A stretch of 64,000 nt of DNA. Origin: Diphasiastrum complanatum. Its lineage: Eukaryota > Streptophyta > Lycopodiopsida > Lycopodiales > Lycopodiaceae. This document shows positions 22,741 through 35,154 of the stretch, piece after piece (within the stretch, counting starts at the first letter, position 1; the number at the start of each line of letters is the position of its first letter). The stretch lies in assembly GCA_029204225.1 (NCBI GenBank), contig CM055111.1:26135540-26199539 (forward strand), given 5' to 3'. Under the pieces are notes generated by a model that worked only from the letters and a program-made list of their open reading frames with translations, ran no database searches and had not been told where the DNA came from. Position numbers and translations under genes: made by a program.

Positions 22741-25700
22741 AAATTTATAGCCAATATTCTGCATGAACGTTTTTAAAGGTGTAATGAAGCTTTCCTAAGG
22801 CTCTCATGATGTTTGGTTAGGATTGGACACCATTAGAGGGCTCAAAACATAAAAAAAATAGTGTATTTTTGGTGATTTTTGGGCATGAATACCTACCAAA
22901 TGGGGGTCTGAACCTGTTGGTTGTCATTAAAAGCTTAAATGTATGAGGGATTGCATCTTTTTTGAGCCATCATGCATCCAATTTGGATAGGTGAGCATTA
23001 GACACCATCATGTTGAAGTTTTGCTTGTTGAAGGAGGCTAAAAATGCATTTTTTGCATGATCTGAGCTGATGATTGCTTGTTGGACCTGTTAAAAGCTTC
23101 TATGCCTCTCTAATTAACCTTAGTAGAGTGCTTGTAACCTCTGATTGGATGCTTATTGGGCTGAAGTTGAATTTTTGATGATTCCACCTACAAAAAGTGT
23201 GCCCTCCCACTTGTTTTTCTGACATTTATAGCTCACACGTGTGAAGCCTAGGTGGCATGGTGATGTGGCAAGTGCCTTGTAGACCCACTCTTACTTTGTA
23301 TTGTGCTTTACAGCGACCAATTTGGTCTCCTGTAGAGAAAGTTATGGCTGTTTGTAAAATTTTCGAAAGGTTCTGATGCATGCATGCTTGTAACTCGGTG
23401 TAGTGATTGTCTGTTGATGAAAATGTATGAATAGACCTGTATGCATGCTTGGAGAATGTTGCATGCATAATCAGTAGATTGATCAGATGATTTCTTGCAT
23501 GAAGCTATTTTTTGGAATTCTAGATCAAAAAGCAGATTTCCTAGTGGCTAGGCTAATTAAGGGAATTTTTCATTTTTTCAAAAAAGTCAGTGCATGTCAA
23601 GTTTGTTGCATGCAGATTGTTTCGAAATGGTTTCGATATGTGACAATGCCTATGAATTTGATAAATCGATCTTCCTAATCGATTTTTACAATTGGTCTAT
23701 GGCGAACGGATTTCGAAAAGCCCAGTGTTAATTTCTCAGTTTCTTGGCAATTTTTGTAAAAATTGATTTTTTAATTGATATCATTGCATGTCATGTCTGA
23801 TGCATGCTGGATGTTTCGAAATCTTTCCGATATGTGATGGTAATTGTGAAACTATCGATTCGATGTTTAATCAATTCTCACAGTTTAGGTCCATATTGAA
23901 CGTAATTTGAAAATCCCGGTTTACATGAAACCATGGATGTTTTCGATTTGTTCAAATCCATTGGTTATTGATCAAACAGAAATGGCTTGTAAAGTGAATG
24001 ATCTTACTGAGTTGAAATCGATTAGTTCTATAAGGTCACTGTACCCTTCACTTATAGTTGAAGATTTTGTAAATCTGTTAATTAAGGAGCATTTCTTGCT
24101 TAAAGGGATCAATAAAGACCAAGAATAATGTAAATATAGTTGGAATAGGTTCTATGTTGATCCATAAGGGGATTTGCAAGGATTTAAGTGCGGCACTTAA
24201 TGAGCGAACAATCTAAACTATCAGGTTAATTAGTAATTAAAATTACTGATACCAAATTGAATTTTTTCCTAGTACAAATTTGGGATTTTTCTGCAACCTA
24301 GACCATTTTCGGAAAGGGGGGGGAAAGTGGAAGTCTGAGATGTAGATGATTGGTGGTCTTAGTGATCCAGTTATTTTATTCACATTCAATTCCTAAAGTT
24401 TAACTAATTGTAAGTGAGAATAAAACTGGAAATTATTTAAGAAGACTGCCTCTAGGAATTTGGATTACTTTTTCCCAGTGTGAATTAGAATTTCGAGGAA
24501 TTGATGTTTCTAAGAGAAAAGTAGTGGCAAGACTGATAATTTATTTATGGAACCATCTTTGTTTTACAATTAGATTTGGATCTTGCAAAGTACAGCAGAT
24601 GGAAGGTGCTCCATACATGAATCTAGTAATTTGGATTCTTTTCTATTATAGAATATTTCTCTATAATGACTGTAACAACCAAGAGAGTTCTAACCTGTTA
24701 AAAGAAATAAGTTCTTTTTAACGATTCTGAAATAGATATGGGATATCTAAGACAATATGGTATTCGGTTTTGTTGAAATCCACGTTTCTTTTGGATTAGA
24801 AAATAGACTTGCAGCATTTCAACTGTACTTGAACGATACATTTCGTCTCGTCCATACCGGGGTACAATGCGGCGTGGTATTCTTTGAGTATCGCTTAAGG
24901 GGCATAAGGGATTTTAATGGTTAGAAGCATCTCCTAGAATTGGTTGTGAAGTGATCCTATATCTGGGTATAGGATAGCCAAATAGTTTTTTTTGACTTTT
25001 TGGGCAAAACAGATCTAGATGCAGAGGGTTCTTGGTGGATAAGCTGGTGGTATGGGACATCAGTGATTCCAAAGGAGATTTTTTAGGTAAGAATGATCTG
25101 TAGACCTGATGGTTAGTGATTGCTGTATTGGTAATACTAACAGAGTCCATTGGTCTTTGTTTAGGGTATTTTTGGGAATTATAAGATATAGATCGATCCC
25201 TAAATGGTATCTCATTAATTACAAAATATGGAAGCCCTTAAATCTATTTCTCTATTATATTAGACCTCTAGAACTTTCTTAATACATGACAATTGGATTG
25301 AGATTCATATAATTCCTTCCAGTGTAGAACTCTGTTCTGAAGGACTGTTATAGTTATATGAAATTGTACTTCCATATAAGATTTTTTATTATGGCTCAAA
25401 ATTTAGGTTTCCTGAACCCTGATATTAGTTTCTATTTGATAGTTGATTATTGAAATGTAAAATTTCTATCATTCGGGATAAGATATTCTATGATTCCGAG
25501 GAAAAAGTCCAGTTTGTAATAGTATTGGATACTCATTGTTAACTTTTTCGAATCTTTGATATCTTATATGTTGTCTCCTAAGAACTTTTCGATTGAAATT
25601 ATGAAATTTCTTTTTAAAAGGGGGAGAAGAAAAGATAGGAATAGAACTTTTGAAGAATCAGCCAGTTGCATTGATTTTGGAAAAAAAATCATGTATGTGT

Positions 25701-27708
25701 GCAAAGGTAGAACTATCCAGTTGGAATAGAGGAACTCTCTAAGTGATTATTTTGAATAATCTGGAACTAGAGGAGTTTTGGAGATATTGAACTGTGAGAT
25801 ATTCATGAATATGGGAAGTAGTGATAAAGATTAAATTAAGATTCATTGATTGTTACCCAGTATCATTTTGTTATGGATTGGATCAGTGGAATAAAGCTTT
25901 AATCTTGCCTGTATATGTTAGCCTAATCTTGGTTTGTACACTAAGATTGGTTGTAAGCTGATGGGTAGAAGAAATTTTGTCTATAAGAGTTGGTGGTTGG
26001 AAAACTTGTGATGTGGAGTTATTCACTTCAAAGATTTCCCAGATATAATGTTATTTACTCATGAGAAATAGAGTTCTTTTGTAGCTGAGTTGCAAGATTC
26101 TCAGTAAATTATGTGAGTAACATATGCAGATTATGAAGATCTTGTCAGTTATAGCCTATATTTATGTATAGGAACATAGTTGGATATGTTGCTTATGTAC
26201 ATCTTAATCTTGTGAATCTACCATGTGTTTCCTATGTACTGAGTTTATATCGTATACTTAAACTAGTCAGTGTGCATAGACATATGAACAAGTAATGTGT
26301 GGAACAGTTACTTGTAGGTTAATGTCTCTTTCTGTGGAAAGGATAATTCATTAACTTATTGATGGATTGGATGTGGATCTAAATGTGGTATTATTCCGAA
26401 ATATATGAATTTGATACCTAGACATTTAAAATTACTGAATCATTTACAATTGACTTGAGTAATTGGATTACTCCCGATAAATAAGCAGTTTGAAGAGAAT
26501 TCACCAAGAATTGTTTATTTTGATCTATATTGCTTATAAGACACATGATTAGTGAGTCATGGATTCATTTATGAGAATTGTGTGCATAGAATATAGAAGA
26601 TTCTTGATATAGAATATTTCTTGAATAAGGAATACCCTAAGTTATTGACTATATCCCAGTGAGCTCATATTGGATGACAAAGTCTAACTAATGTCAAGGA
26701 TAACCACTGAATTTAGATGGAATTCAGCATAACTTTGTAATCTCTAGATGTGGTTCTAGGTAATTGTATAAAGTTTATATTGTTAAAGACAAATTTTATA
26801 ATAGTCTTTAATTACTAGGTTGGTTGTAGAATTTGGAACTCATAATCTGGTTAAGAATCGGGTTGGAAGAATATTCTTGGAATCCAATAATTTTCCTTGT
26901 GGAAAAGATTTCAAAATGTTTCTAAAATTTTCTGAGTGGTATATTGTGCATATACTCCAGTATCTCTTAATGATTAAGTATGGTCTTGGAATCCGATAAA
27001 TTATGATTGATGAATCATAAGATTCTAAATGTTTCTGATTGACGGATCATAAATTGATACTTAAAGGTCATTAGATGATTATATGGAAATATGATGATTC
27101 TTAAGATAGTGAGTAATTCTTGATCAATTGGTCTACCACAAAATTAGTCAAAAAAACTTCAAAAAACCATGTTTTTCGACTAATTTTGACAAAAATTTGT
27201 GGGATAAATCCACAAATAAGTGCAATCAGATCCAAATCCCTGTAAATACATTACATGCAAGCACTAGAAATTCTGATTTCAGTCAAATATGGATTCTATA
27301 GCCCATTTCTAGTCCAAAAACCCCAATTTTTTTGGTCCGAAATCACTATCTAATCATCCTTTTGATTATTGAAACATCATACAATCATTAGATCCAATCA
27401 TTATGACTGTAAAACATCACGTAAAATCTGGAAAACGTACTACATCAATACCTATGATCAATTCCAAGCAAAAAACTTCAATTCTAGGTGAAAAATTCAC
27501 TAAAACCATAAAAAATCCTTTGATTTCCACCAAAATCTATGGAATAATTCCATAATTATGATCTTTAGGCTGAAAGTACACCAAATTTCAGAGGAGCCAC
27601 CTACTTGGAGATCAATTCCATCACCTGGAAGTAGCATGCAAGGAGAAATCCACAAAAATCGAGAAAATACAAGAAGTAGCTCCACCTTTCGATTGATGCA
27701 AATCCATA
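22741..27708. other. 5-kb AT-rich stretch without recognisable genes
   Basis: All frames are short and motif-free. It lies between the copy B LTR and a minus-strand primer site at 27709, so much of it may be decayed internal DNA of element I or another large element. I found no tandem repeat, hairpin or family signature. Confidence 0.4.
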
Positions 27709-27720
27709 GCTTTGGTACCA
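27709..27720 (-). other. Primer-binding site of element I
   Basis: Minus strand TGGTACCAAAGC, one base from the TGGTATCAAAGC site of element C. The adjoining LTR would begin at 27722 on the plus strand (TGTAGGAATCACC). Confidence 0.55.
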
Positions 27721-27721
27721 T

Positions 27722-28120
27722 TGTAGGAATCACCTTATGAAGATCTGACTAGATCCTGTTGCAAAACAACCAAAAGGACACCTGTGGAGCAAAACTACCC
27801 ATCCAATCCTAGATCCCTCCTAGAGTTCCCTCCTGGATCTAGCCCCTAAGCCATGGTGAATGAATGCAAGAGAGGAGAGGAATCCTGGCTAAAGAAACTG
27901 AATTTCCAATAGGGAGATGGGCGAGTTTCCATTGTAAGGATTCTCTCTCCAAAGAGAGAATATTCTCCTTAGGATTTCCATGTAGCCTATATTAGCTTTT
28001 AACCTCCTATTCTTGCATTATAGCAGTCAGACACCATGCAAGTGATCCTATGTCCAATTATAGGTCTGGGCCCTCATATGATTATTGATTATTTTACAGG
28101 CCAAGCCCGGAATGACGAGG
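27722..28120 (-). repeat. Candidate 5' LTR of element I
   Basis: Placed next to the primer site at 27709 and lacking coding signal. The outer edge is not defined; 28120 is only approximate. No partner LTR was identified. Confidence 0.3.
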
Positions 28121-28392
28121 CATACCAATAACCATAGACACCTAGAGTGACTGGCTATCCATGTTAGGAATTACTCTGAATCCCACATACTGGACATGGA
28201 CATAACACCTTCCATGCTAGGAAGTTGGACCTTGTTGAGTCAAAAATTGTGCAGATCTTTGACTGCATGCTGCTTATTGATGACATTGTTGTGAAAAATG
28301 TTCTTCAGTCTGTTTTTTGATTTCTTGTTCTGAATGCTTGTCTCCTAGATATGATAGCTCTTAAGCTATATCAGCTCTCGAATATGAACCTG
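28121..28392 (-). other. Short internal stretch left of LTR F
   Basis: Sits on the internal side of the F primer site, so it should be leader DNA of a minus-strand copia. No gag can be read. Confidence 0.35.
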
Positions 28393-28404
28393 GCTCTAAT
28401 ACCA
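28393..28404 (-). other. Primer-binding site next to LTR F
   Basis: Minus strand TGGTATTAGAGC, one base before the LTR edge. Confidence 0.75.
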
Positions 28405-28405
28405 T

Positions 28406-29190
28406 TGTTGAGGCTTAGATTTGAGTTCGATTCTGTCTGCTGGTCTACTGCCGACTACAACAGATCTATAATCCTCCAGAGCATGGACAAACACTGTTGC
28501 TCTCCTTTAGAATTTATTTATGCATTCAACAAGATGAAACCAATTTGCGGAATGAGTAATAAACAGCTGATTAGGAACATATATCAATCTGACAATAAGA
28601 CATTCAATAATATTCAAGATAAGAAAATCATCTACATAAACATCTATTGTATTATTAGTGAATTTCTTAAGAGTTGTGTGACAGGTACACGCAGCGCGTC
28701 AACATGAGAGAATCTATGTCTCTCACGAACCATAAATTGTCTCGCTTACTAGCGGACTTTTGGACATCGGCTAACAACACTGTGCTTAGCTCACATTGGC
28801 ATCCAACCAAATTGATGTTTTTATTTTTTTAATGGCTTGTTCTCTCATGTTTGATCTAATCATATAGATACAGAGAAGAAGATTTAATCTGATATAAGAT
28901 TACAAGAATGGCTGATTAAGCATGTCCTAACGGTATCCAGGTGGTCCGTGGAGGAGTGACGTACTTTCCCGATCTTCGTCTTTCGTCCTCGCCATTGAGC
29001 TTTTCTGGGTCTACCAACATTTCTTCTTCGTGTTTGGGTATCCTTCCGTCAATGAGCATTTGACTGTCATTCTTGGGTCTTTACTCCTCAAAGCTTTGGT
29101 CTTCGCGTCCGGATAGCTCCCTTGCGTTTCTGCGGACTTGAGCTCTAAAGCTAGCAAAGCTTTGTTTCTCAAAGCAAATTGTTTCTTTCA
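28406..29190 (-). repeat. LTR F, about 785 bp, E/F/G family
   Basis: Starts TGTTGAGG beside the primer site and ends GTTTCTTTCA at 29190, directly against gypsy RT coding sequence. Shares blocks with LTRs E and G: GAGTTCGATTCTG, GCATTCAACAAGA, the CTCGCTTACTAGCGGACTTT segment at 28741, GGACATCGGCT, and the AAAGCTTTGT end. It looks like a 5' LTR whose element inserted into the gypsy RT gene. Confidence 0.7.
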
Positions 29191-29773
29191 TTAACCGATG
29201 CTATATTAGAAGAGATGGCAGCTGCCGAGGCAATGATTTTGTTGGATGGTTTTAGTGGTTATTTTCTTATCCGATTAGATCCAAAAGACACTCATAAGAC
29301 TGCATTTGCCAAAGAGTTTGGTACATATGCATTTCAAGTCATGCCATTTGGACTCTACAATGCTCCATCCACATTTCAGAGAGTAATGTAGTTTGCGTTT
29401 AAAGATTTACCGCATAAGATTTTAAAAATATCTCTTGATGATATCGATGTTAGATCTAAAGCTTGTGGTCATCTTGACTATCTTGAAGAAGTTTTAATCC
29501 AATGCAGGAAATATGGCATCTCTTTGAATCCAGAGAAATGTCAGATTTGGGTAATGCATGGTGTTGTCTTAGGACACATCATATCCAAAGATGGTATATC
29601 CACGGACCCAGCTAAGGTGAGAGTCATCCTAGACATGCCACTACCGGCCACAATAAAGGAGATCTATATCTTCTAGGCCATTGTAATTACTATCGTATAT
29701 TCATTCTTGATTTTGCAGGAAAAGCCAAATTAATCTATGAAATCATTACGGATCGAAGATGGACCAAAGAAAG
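29191..29773 (+). pseudogene. Ty3/gypsy reverse transcriptase fragment (element K, first part)
   Basis: LTDAILEEMAAAEAMILLDG, SGYFLIRLDPKDTHKTAFA, GTYAFQVMPFGLYNAPSTFQ, then after a stop ISLDDIDV (position of the YxDD box), SLNPEKCQIW, LGHIISKDGIS, and the start of the RNase H linker. The order is that of gypsy RT fingers-palm-thumb. The YxDD tyrosine position reads Ser. The N-terminal RT part is missing because LTR F abuts it. The frame resumes after a 981-bp insertion. Confidence 0.88.
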
Positions 29774-30754
29774 TTTAACAAGAAGAAGGGAGAAAGTCCT
29801 CCAAATCCAAGGTAGAGCCTCCAAATGTCCTCCAAGCAACCTGCAAGCTCCAAGATGCTTCTCCAACTCCAAGCTAGGACCTACAAGTAAGGATCTGCAA
29901 GCCTCCAAGGATATCTCCTCCACCTGTGTCCCTACTCTAAAACACAAAGGAAGATAACAAGCTGGCCTCAAGTATTCACCACCCAACCATAGCTAGATCC
30001 AAGCTCCAAGCAAGACCTATCTAGCACCCCCTTGCTAACCATAAACAAATCGCAAGCATATCACAACAATCCATAGCTTACTCAAGATCCAAACCCTACT
30101 TATGTCCCATACCATAAGCAAGATCCAAACCCTTAGCATACTACACACAAGAATTACTCTACACACTAGTAGCCACACTAGAGCATAAGCAAGGTAAGCA
30201 AAAGAGATCTCTCCTCCTCCCAATGGGAGCCCTACTCCTCTTATATAGATGGCATTTAGCTCTCTCCAATACACTATGGAGTTCCATGCACATCCAATGA
30301 GAAAGAGAGAGGCCTAGAGGAGTTCAAGAGCCTTCATAGGCTTATGGAAGGTCATCAGACATCTTCCATAACTTATGACTCTTTGATTACTATTCTTGTG
30401 GAACTTGAAACTCAATGGACCCTTTAGGAGGGCGCCCTCCTACTAGGACCCATTGCCGAAGTTGTGCATGTATTCTTTGGTCCAAGACCAATAAAGTGAT
30501 ATGGTTCAAGGTTGAGACCCAAGGTTTAGAAATACAGTCATCCAATGACTTTCTAAGACCTCTCTAGGTTCCATACCTCCATCCAAGGTATAGACACCTA
30601 CCTGCACTTATCCAAGGACACTAGTACCTTAATCTAAGGCACCTACCCTTATCCTAAGGGTATACCTTATCCAAGGGTCATTTGCCATTTAGCCCCCAAT
30701 GCTAAATGGACCTGTAGAGGTCTGAAGTACTGCTAGTTACATAGGTACGTAACA
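29774..30754. mobile_element. 981-bp insertion in the gypsy pol, flanked by GAAAG
   Basis: Exact 5-bp direct repeats GAAAG at 29769-29773 and 30755-30759 bracket it. The host reading frame is continuous once the insert and one repeat are ignored. It ends GTACGTAACA (minus strand TGTTACGTAC), LTR-like, but its other end TTTAAC is not a clean match. Probably a solo LTR. It contains no coding motif and has CCTTAG/CTAAGG-rich short repeats near 30590-30680. Confidence 0.7.
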
Positions 30755-30965
30755 GAAAGAGTACAAGCAATAGAGGATTTGAAACACACACTTGTCACTG
30801 CACCCATTCTCCGAGCACCGAACTATCAATTAAAATTCCATGTTCATACGGATGCCAGTAAGTATGCTATTGGAGTCATCCTAACACAGCCAGGAGAATT
30901 TGGAAAAGACTATCCGATTCGCTTCCTCAGCCGACATTTAGTCCCTGCTGGAGTACACCACGTTC
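30755..30965 (+). pseudogene. Ty3/gypsy RNase H fragment (element K, second part)
   Basis: EDLKHTLVTAPILRAPN, KFHVHTDASKYAIGVILTQP and YPIRFLSRHLVPAG form the start of gypsy RNase H, with the first catalytic Asp in TDAS. The domain is cut before its Glu motif (usual TxxExEAL region), after which unrelated sequence starts. Confidence 0.88.
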
Positions 30966-31290
30966 ACCATGTCATTAGCAACCAAGAATCTGATGGACTA
31001 CGGATTCCCAGAAGGACCCATCAGAATAACCAAGAAGCTGAAAGAGTTGGAGAGTTCCCATCACCTCCAATTCTTGGATATATCAGTGGATAAATACAAG
31101 AACAAGGATGGTTACTTATTAGAAGCCATCAAGACCAAGGAGTTGGTTGCCGCTTGCGCATATTTAACCAAGCAGAAGTCAAAGGTAAAATGTATTCCAA
31201 TGCTAGTTTTTTTAATTTCTAGCAAAATCACTCATGTAGAGGACAACACTCTACAGCTGGGCCAGTGCAATAGCCAACTTCCTGCATGAA
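30966..31290 (+). pseudogene. Unrecognised open frame after the gypsy RNase H fragment
   Basis: A 106-codon frame (30969-31289) contains GFPEGPIRITKKLKELESSH, LQFLDISVDKYKNKDGYLLE and ELVAACAYLTKQKSKVKC. It is charged and probably helical and is not a gypsy RNase H or integrase. It may be a fragment of a captured gene or another element. I do not recognise it. Confidence 0.35.
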
Positions 31291-31455
31291 GGAATTATTA
31301 AGAGGTAGACATATCTTCGGGTACCTTCTTTTTGACATGACACAAGCCCAGCTCAAACTTCACAACCTGTAGATGACTTTGCCACCGATGGACAAACAGC
31401 TTAGGCATATGCAAATAACAACCGAGACCGCCATTGCCACCCAAGAAGAAGAAGA

Positions 31456-31537
31456 ACCAAACACCTCTACACTAGTCACCAGATCTACAAAGAACAACCA
31501 AACACCTCTACACTAGTCACCAGATCTACAAAGAAGA
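31456..31537. repeat. 41-bp tandem duplication
   Basis: ACCAAACACCTCTACACTAG and what follows, through ATCTACAAAGAA, occurs twice in a row, ending three bases before LTR C. The copies are virtually identical, hence recent. Confidence 0.85.
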
Positions 31538-31540
31538 TTA

Positions 31541-31954
31541 TGTTGGAGCCCCAGGAGTGACCATCCACACCTTGATAGTCACCACCTACAAACACAGATT
31601 TCGAACCAGCGGAAGCAACACACTCACAAGGAGGAGGAGCAAAGAACACCAAAGTATGTCGTTACAGCTAACTTACTCTCTCATTCAAACTTGGTAATTA
31701 AGTACAATGGAAAATTTGGGTCTAGAAAGGACCGTAATCAATTCGAACTTATCTATCTAACCACTACTCTAATTTTTATGGCTTTTCTTAATGGTTAGGT
31801 ACTCGGTGCACATGGGCTACACCGACCTCTGTACATACTCTTACATTCACCGACACAGGCTATCGGTGGTAGCCGTAATATACAAAACAACATAATACAA
31901 TGAATTGGGACTATGAAACAAACTCGTTACTACTAACTCGTTTGAGTTCTAACA
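31541..31954 (-). repeat. 3' LTR of copia element C, 414 bp
   Basis: On the element strand it starts TGTTAGAACTC after the polypurine tract and ends GGGGCTCCAACA. The ending is repeated at the 5' LTR edge at 36468. Confidence 0.8.
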
Positions 31955-31963
31955 CTCCCCCTT
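31955..31963 (-). other. Polypurine tract of element C
   Basis: AAGGGGGAG on the minus strand, directly preceding the LTR start. Confidence 0.75.
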
Positions 31964-32090
31964 AAAAACTAGTTTGTTTTTCCTGATATTCAATAAGTCT
32001 CTAAACTTTTCAAACTTACCTTGTGCAAGAGGCTTCGTAAATATATCTACTAATTGTTCTTCCATAGAACAATAGACTATTCCAATTTCC

Positions 32091-33427
32091 TTAACACTTT
32101 CTCTCGCACAAAGTGGTACTGTATTTCAATGTGCTTTGTGTGTGCATGAAAAACAAGATTCTTAGCCATACGAATACAACTAGTATTATCACAATACAAC
32201 ACAGTAGGATAGTCCTGCATAATAGATAATTCACTAAGCATGCGACATATCTAGATAGCTTCACAAACAACAAACTTTGCATAAATATATTCTGCCTCTG
32301 AAGAAGAAAGTGAGACAATGGGCTGCTTCTTGGACTTCCATGATATTACATTGGTTCCAAGCATAAAAACATAACCTGAAATTGATCTTCTAGTTTCAAC
32401 ATCGTTGCCCCAATCTGAATCACAATACCCTATGTAATTAACATCATCACCAAACCTGTATTGCAATCCAAAATTAAAAGTACCCTGTATGTAGCGCAAA
32501 ATTCTTTTTGCAGCTTTCCAATGCGACATACATAGATCGGCCATGAATTGGCTTACCACGCTAATTGCATAAGTAATGTCAGGTCTAGTAACTGTCAAAT
32601 AAATAAGTGAACCCACCAAAGAACGGAATAAAATAGCATCAACTTTCTCTTCATCTAAGACTGTGGTTATCTTCATGTTCGGCTCCATGGGAGTTGCCAT
32701 TGGCTTACTATCCAACATATGAAGGCGTTCCAAAATGCCATATGCATACTTTGCTTGACTCAATAGATAAGAATCATCACTTTGCCATACCTCAATTCCC
32801 AAGCAATAATGAAGTTCGCCAAGATCCTTGATTTCAAACTCCTTGGCTAAGCTTCTCTTTACATCCTCAATAAGCTTCACACTGCTTCCTGTTATGATTA
32901 TGTCATCGACATATACTACGAGGTACACGAAATTCTTATCCAGCTTCACCACATAAAGATTATAATCGCTTTCACATTTATGGAAACCAAGTTGTGTAAT
33001 AAGAAAAAGTGTCAATCTGAGTATACCATGCTCTTGTGGATTGCTTCAAACCATATAATGCTTCCTTCAGGCTGCACTAGTGTTCCTACTTACCTTTAAT
33101 AACAAAGACCTCGGGTTGTGTGATGTAGATCTCCTCATCAACATAACCATTCAAATATGCACTATTTACATCACATTGAAATAATGGCCAACCATAACTA
33201 GAAGTAGTTATCATTTTCGCTACCAGTGCAAAAGTCTCAGCATAGTCTATACCTGCTTCTTGTGCATATCCCTTGGCCACTAACTTGGCCATCCTTTTTT
33301 GAAGTTTGCCATCGGGTCCATACTTAGCTTTGTAGACCCATTTTGTCCCGATTGATTTCCTTCCTGCTTTAGGAGGCACTAATTCCCAAGTATCATTCTT
33401 CATGATAGAGTTATACTCCTCTTTCAT
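32091..33427 (-). pseudogene. Copia reverse transcriptase and RNase H of element C
   Basis: RT blocks in order: NDTWELVPPKAGRKSIGTKW, YAQEAGIDYAETFALVAKM, QCDVNSAYLNGYVDEEIYI, EALYGLKQSTRAWY, VYLVVYVDDIIITGSS (intact YVDD), KDLGELHYCLGIEV. RNase H follows: YIGYCDSDWGNDVETRRSIS, VSLSSSEAEY. About 20 residues are missing after the ETFALVAKM block, and frameshifts near 33050 and 32290 break it. The frame at 32251-33015 is still 254 codons long, making this one of the best preserved pol segments here. Confidence 0.9.
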
Positions 33428-34024
33428 TGCTTGGTGCCATTAGCAGCTTCTTGAAAACTAATTGGTTCCTTCTCAACAATGACATTGGACATAAGTGCAT
33501 AATTTACCTGTCTTGATCTTAAATTTCTAGCTCCCCCTTGATCACTAGTCTCAGGAGCTTCTTGCTTCTCTGTAAGCTTGAGGAACCACCTTGGCCACTT
33601 CACTTGTGGATTACCCCTTGGAGTAGATTGTGCAGGTTCTTCATGTCTTTCACCTGCATCACTTTCTGCGGCAATAGGTTGCTCTACAGGTTGCACATCA
33701 TCAAAATATGTGTCCAGTTCTATCCTTGGTGGTGACTCATCAACCACATCAGACTTATAGCTTTTTCTTTCATCAAATATCATGTCTCGACTAGCGTGCA
33801 CTTTTATGAGTGATAGGTTCAAATAACTTGTAAGCTTTAGACTATTCAACATACCCAATAAAAATGCATTTCAAAGACTTAGCATCCAGCTTTCTCCTAG
33901 TTTCATCAGGAACTTTCATGTATGCAAGGCAACCAAAAACTCTTAGATGCTTAATAGATGGTTTGCGGCCACTATAAGCTTCCTCGGGAGTTATACTTGT
34001 AAGACTTTTTGTTGGTGACCGATT
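33428..34024 (-). pseudogene. Copia integrase C-terminus and linker of element C
   Basis: Reads IKHLRVFGCLAYMKVPDETR, KCIFIGY, then RDMIFDERKSY and a Ser/Pro/Glu-rich linker ending RSRQVNYALMSN. This is the usual IN-to-RT connector of plant copia. Stops and shifts interrupt it near 33850 and 34020. Confidence 0.8.
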
Positions 34025-34459
34025 TTATAGGTATACCGCCATCTTCACTGCTTCGGCCCAAAACAAATTGGACAAGTTTTTGGCCTTCATCAGACTGAGT
34101 GCACATTCCACTAACATCCCGTTCTTCCTTTCCACAACCCCATCTTGTTGTGGAGTATACGATGTAGTAAGCTGGTGCCTAATGCCATGCTTCTTACAAA
34201 AACCATCAAACTCATTTGAATTGAATTCGCCACCTCTATCATTACGTAGGACTCCAATTTCCTTATTGCATTCATTCTCAACAAGATTTTTGAACTTGAC
34301 AAATGCATCGGATGCATCAGACTTGTTATTGATAAAATAAGTCCACACCTTTCTAGAATAATCATCAATAAATGATATGAAATAGTATGAATGCTCATTT
34401 GCATAAATCATTATGAATGAGATCCAATACAGTATCAGCACGATAGGTACTAGCATCAA
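34025..34459 (-). pseudogene. Copia integrase catalytic core of element C
   Basis: Contains FISFIDDYSRKVWTYFI (first Asp), VLRNDRGGEFNS (second Asp) and QDGVVERKNGMLVE (Glu), the D,D-35-E triad, all intact in one frame. The strand-transfer enzyme would insert cDNA. The N-terminal zinc HHCC domain is absent upstream because of a deletion. Confidence 0.9.
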
Positions 34460-35154
34460 AGGGTTTCCGTGATTGCTTCTTCTTGATATCTTTTACTAAG
34501 CATCTATCTTTGTAGAACTCAACCTTATAACCTTGATCTGGTAGGTAACCCACTGATAGAAGATTTTTGGCGAGTTTTGGAACATAGAGTGCATTTCTGA
34601 TATGGGCATCGCTTGATGCTTTATCATTAATCAAGCTTATTTTGATGTCTCCTACACCATCAACTGAATGTGACCTATCATCCCCTAGAACAATTGAAGA
34701 TTTCTCTTGATCTTCATTAAGATTTGAAAACCACTCTTTGTGAGACGTTATCTGAGCTGATGCACCTGAATCGATATACCAAGCATCTTTCTGGAGTTGA
34801 GCACTAGCACATATGAGAGAGGTATTACCTTCTTGAGTCTTTGGCTCTTTTTCTTCCACATAGTTAGTGGTGTTCCTTGGCCTATCTCGACCTCCGCCAA
34901 AGCTTCTACCTCTCTCCCTTCCTCTTGCAGCAACAATGGCTTGGTTTATTCGACACTCACTTGAAATGTGTCCGAATTTCCACAATAATAGCAGGTGACA
35001 TTCTTCTTCTTAGTGTCCGCTTAGAAGTGCTAGGATCCATTGCTTGCTCTTGCCTTGGTTGATTTTGTCGCCATTGATTCTTGTCACTATTGTTGTTGTG
35101 GCCTCTACCAAGTTGATGATTTCGGTCTCTACCTCTTCCTCTAAATGAAGTCAC
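34395..35154 (-). pseudogene. Copia gag zinc knuckle and protease of element C
   Basis: A Gly/Arg-rich segment (FRGRGRDRNHQLGRGHNNNS) leads into a knuckle remnant KFGHISSECR (part of CxxCxxxxHxxxxC). The aspartic protease follows, with WYIDSGAS as active site, VLGDDRSHSVDGVGDI, and LYVPKLAKNLLSVGYL. The frame then jumps from CLVKDIKK straight to KQSRKPFDAS, skipping the HHCC domain. A frameshift at about 34980 separates gag from protease. Most of gag proper is missing upstream. Confidence 0.85.
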
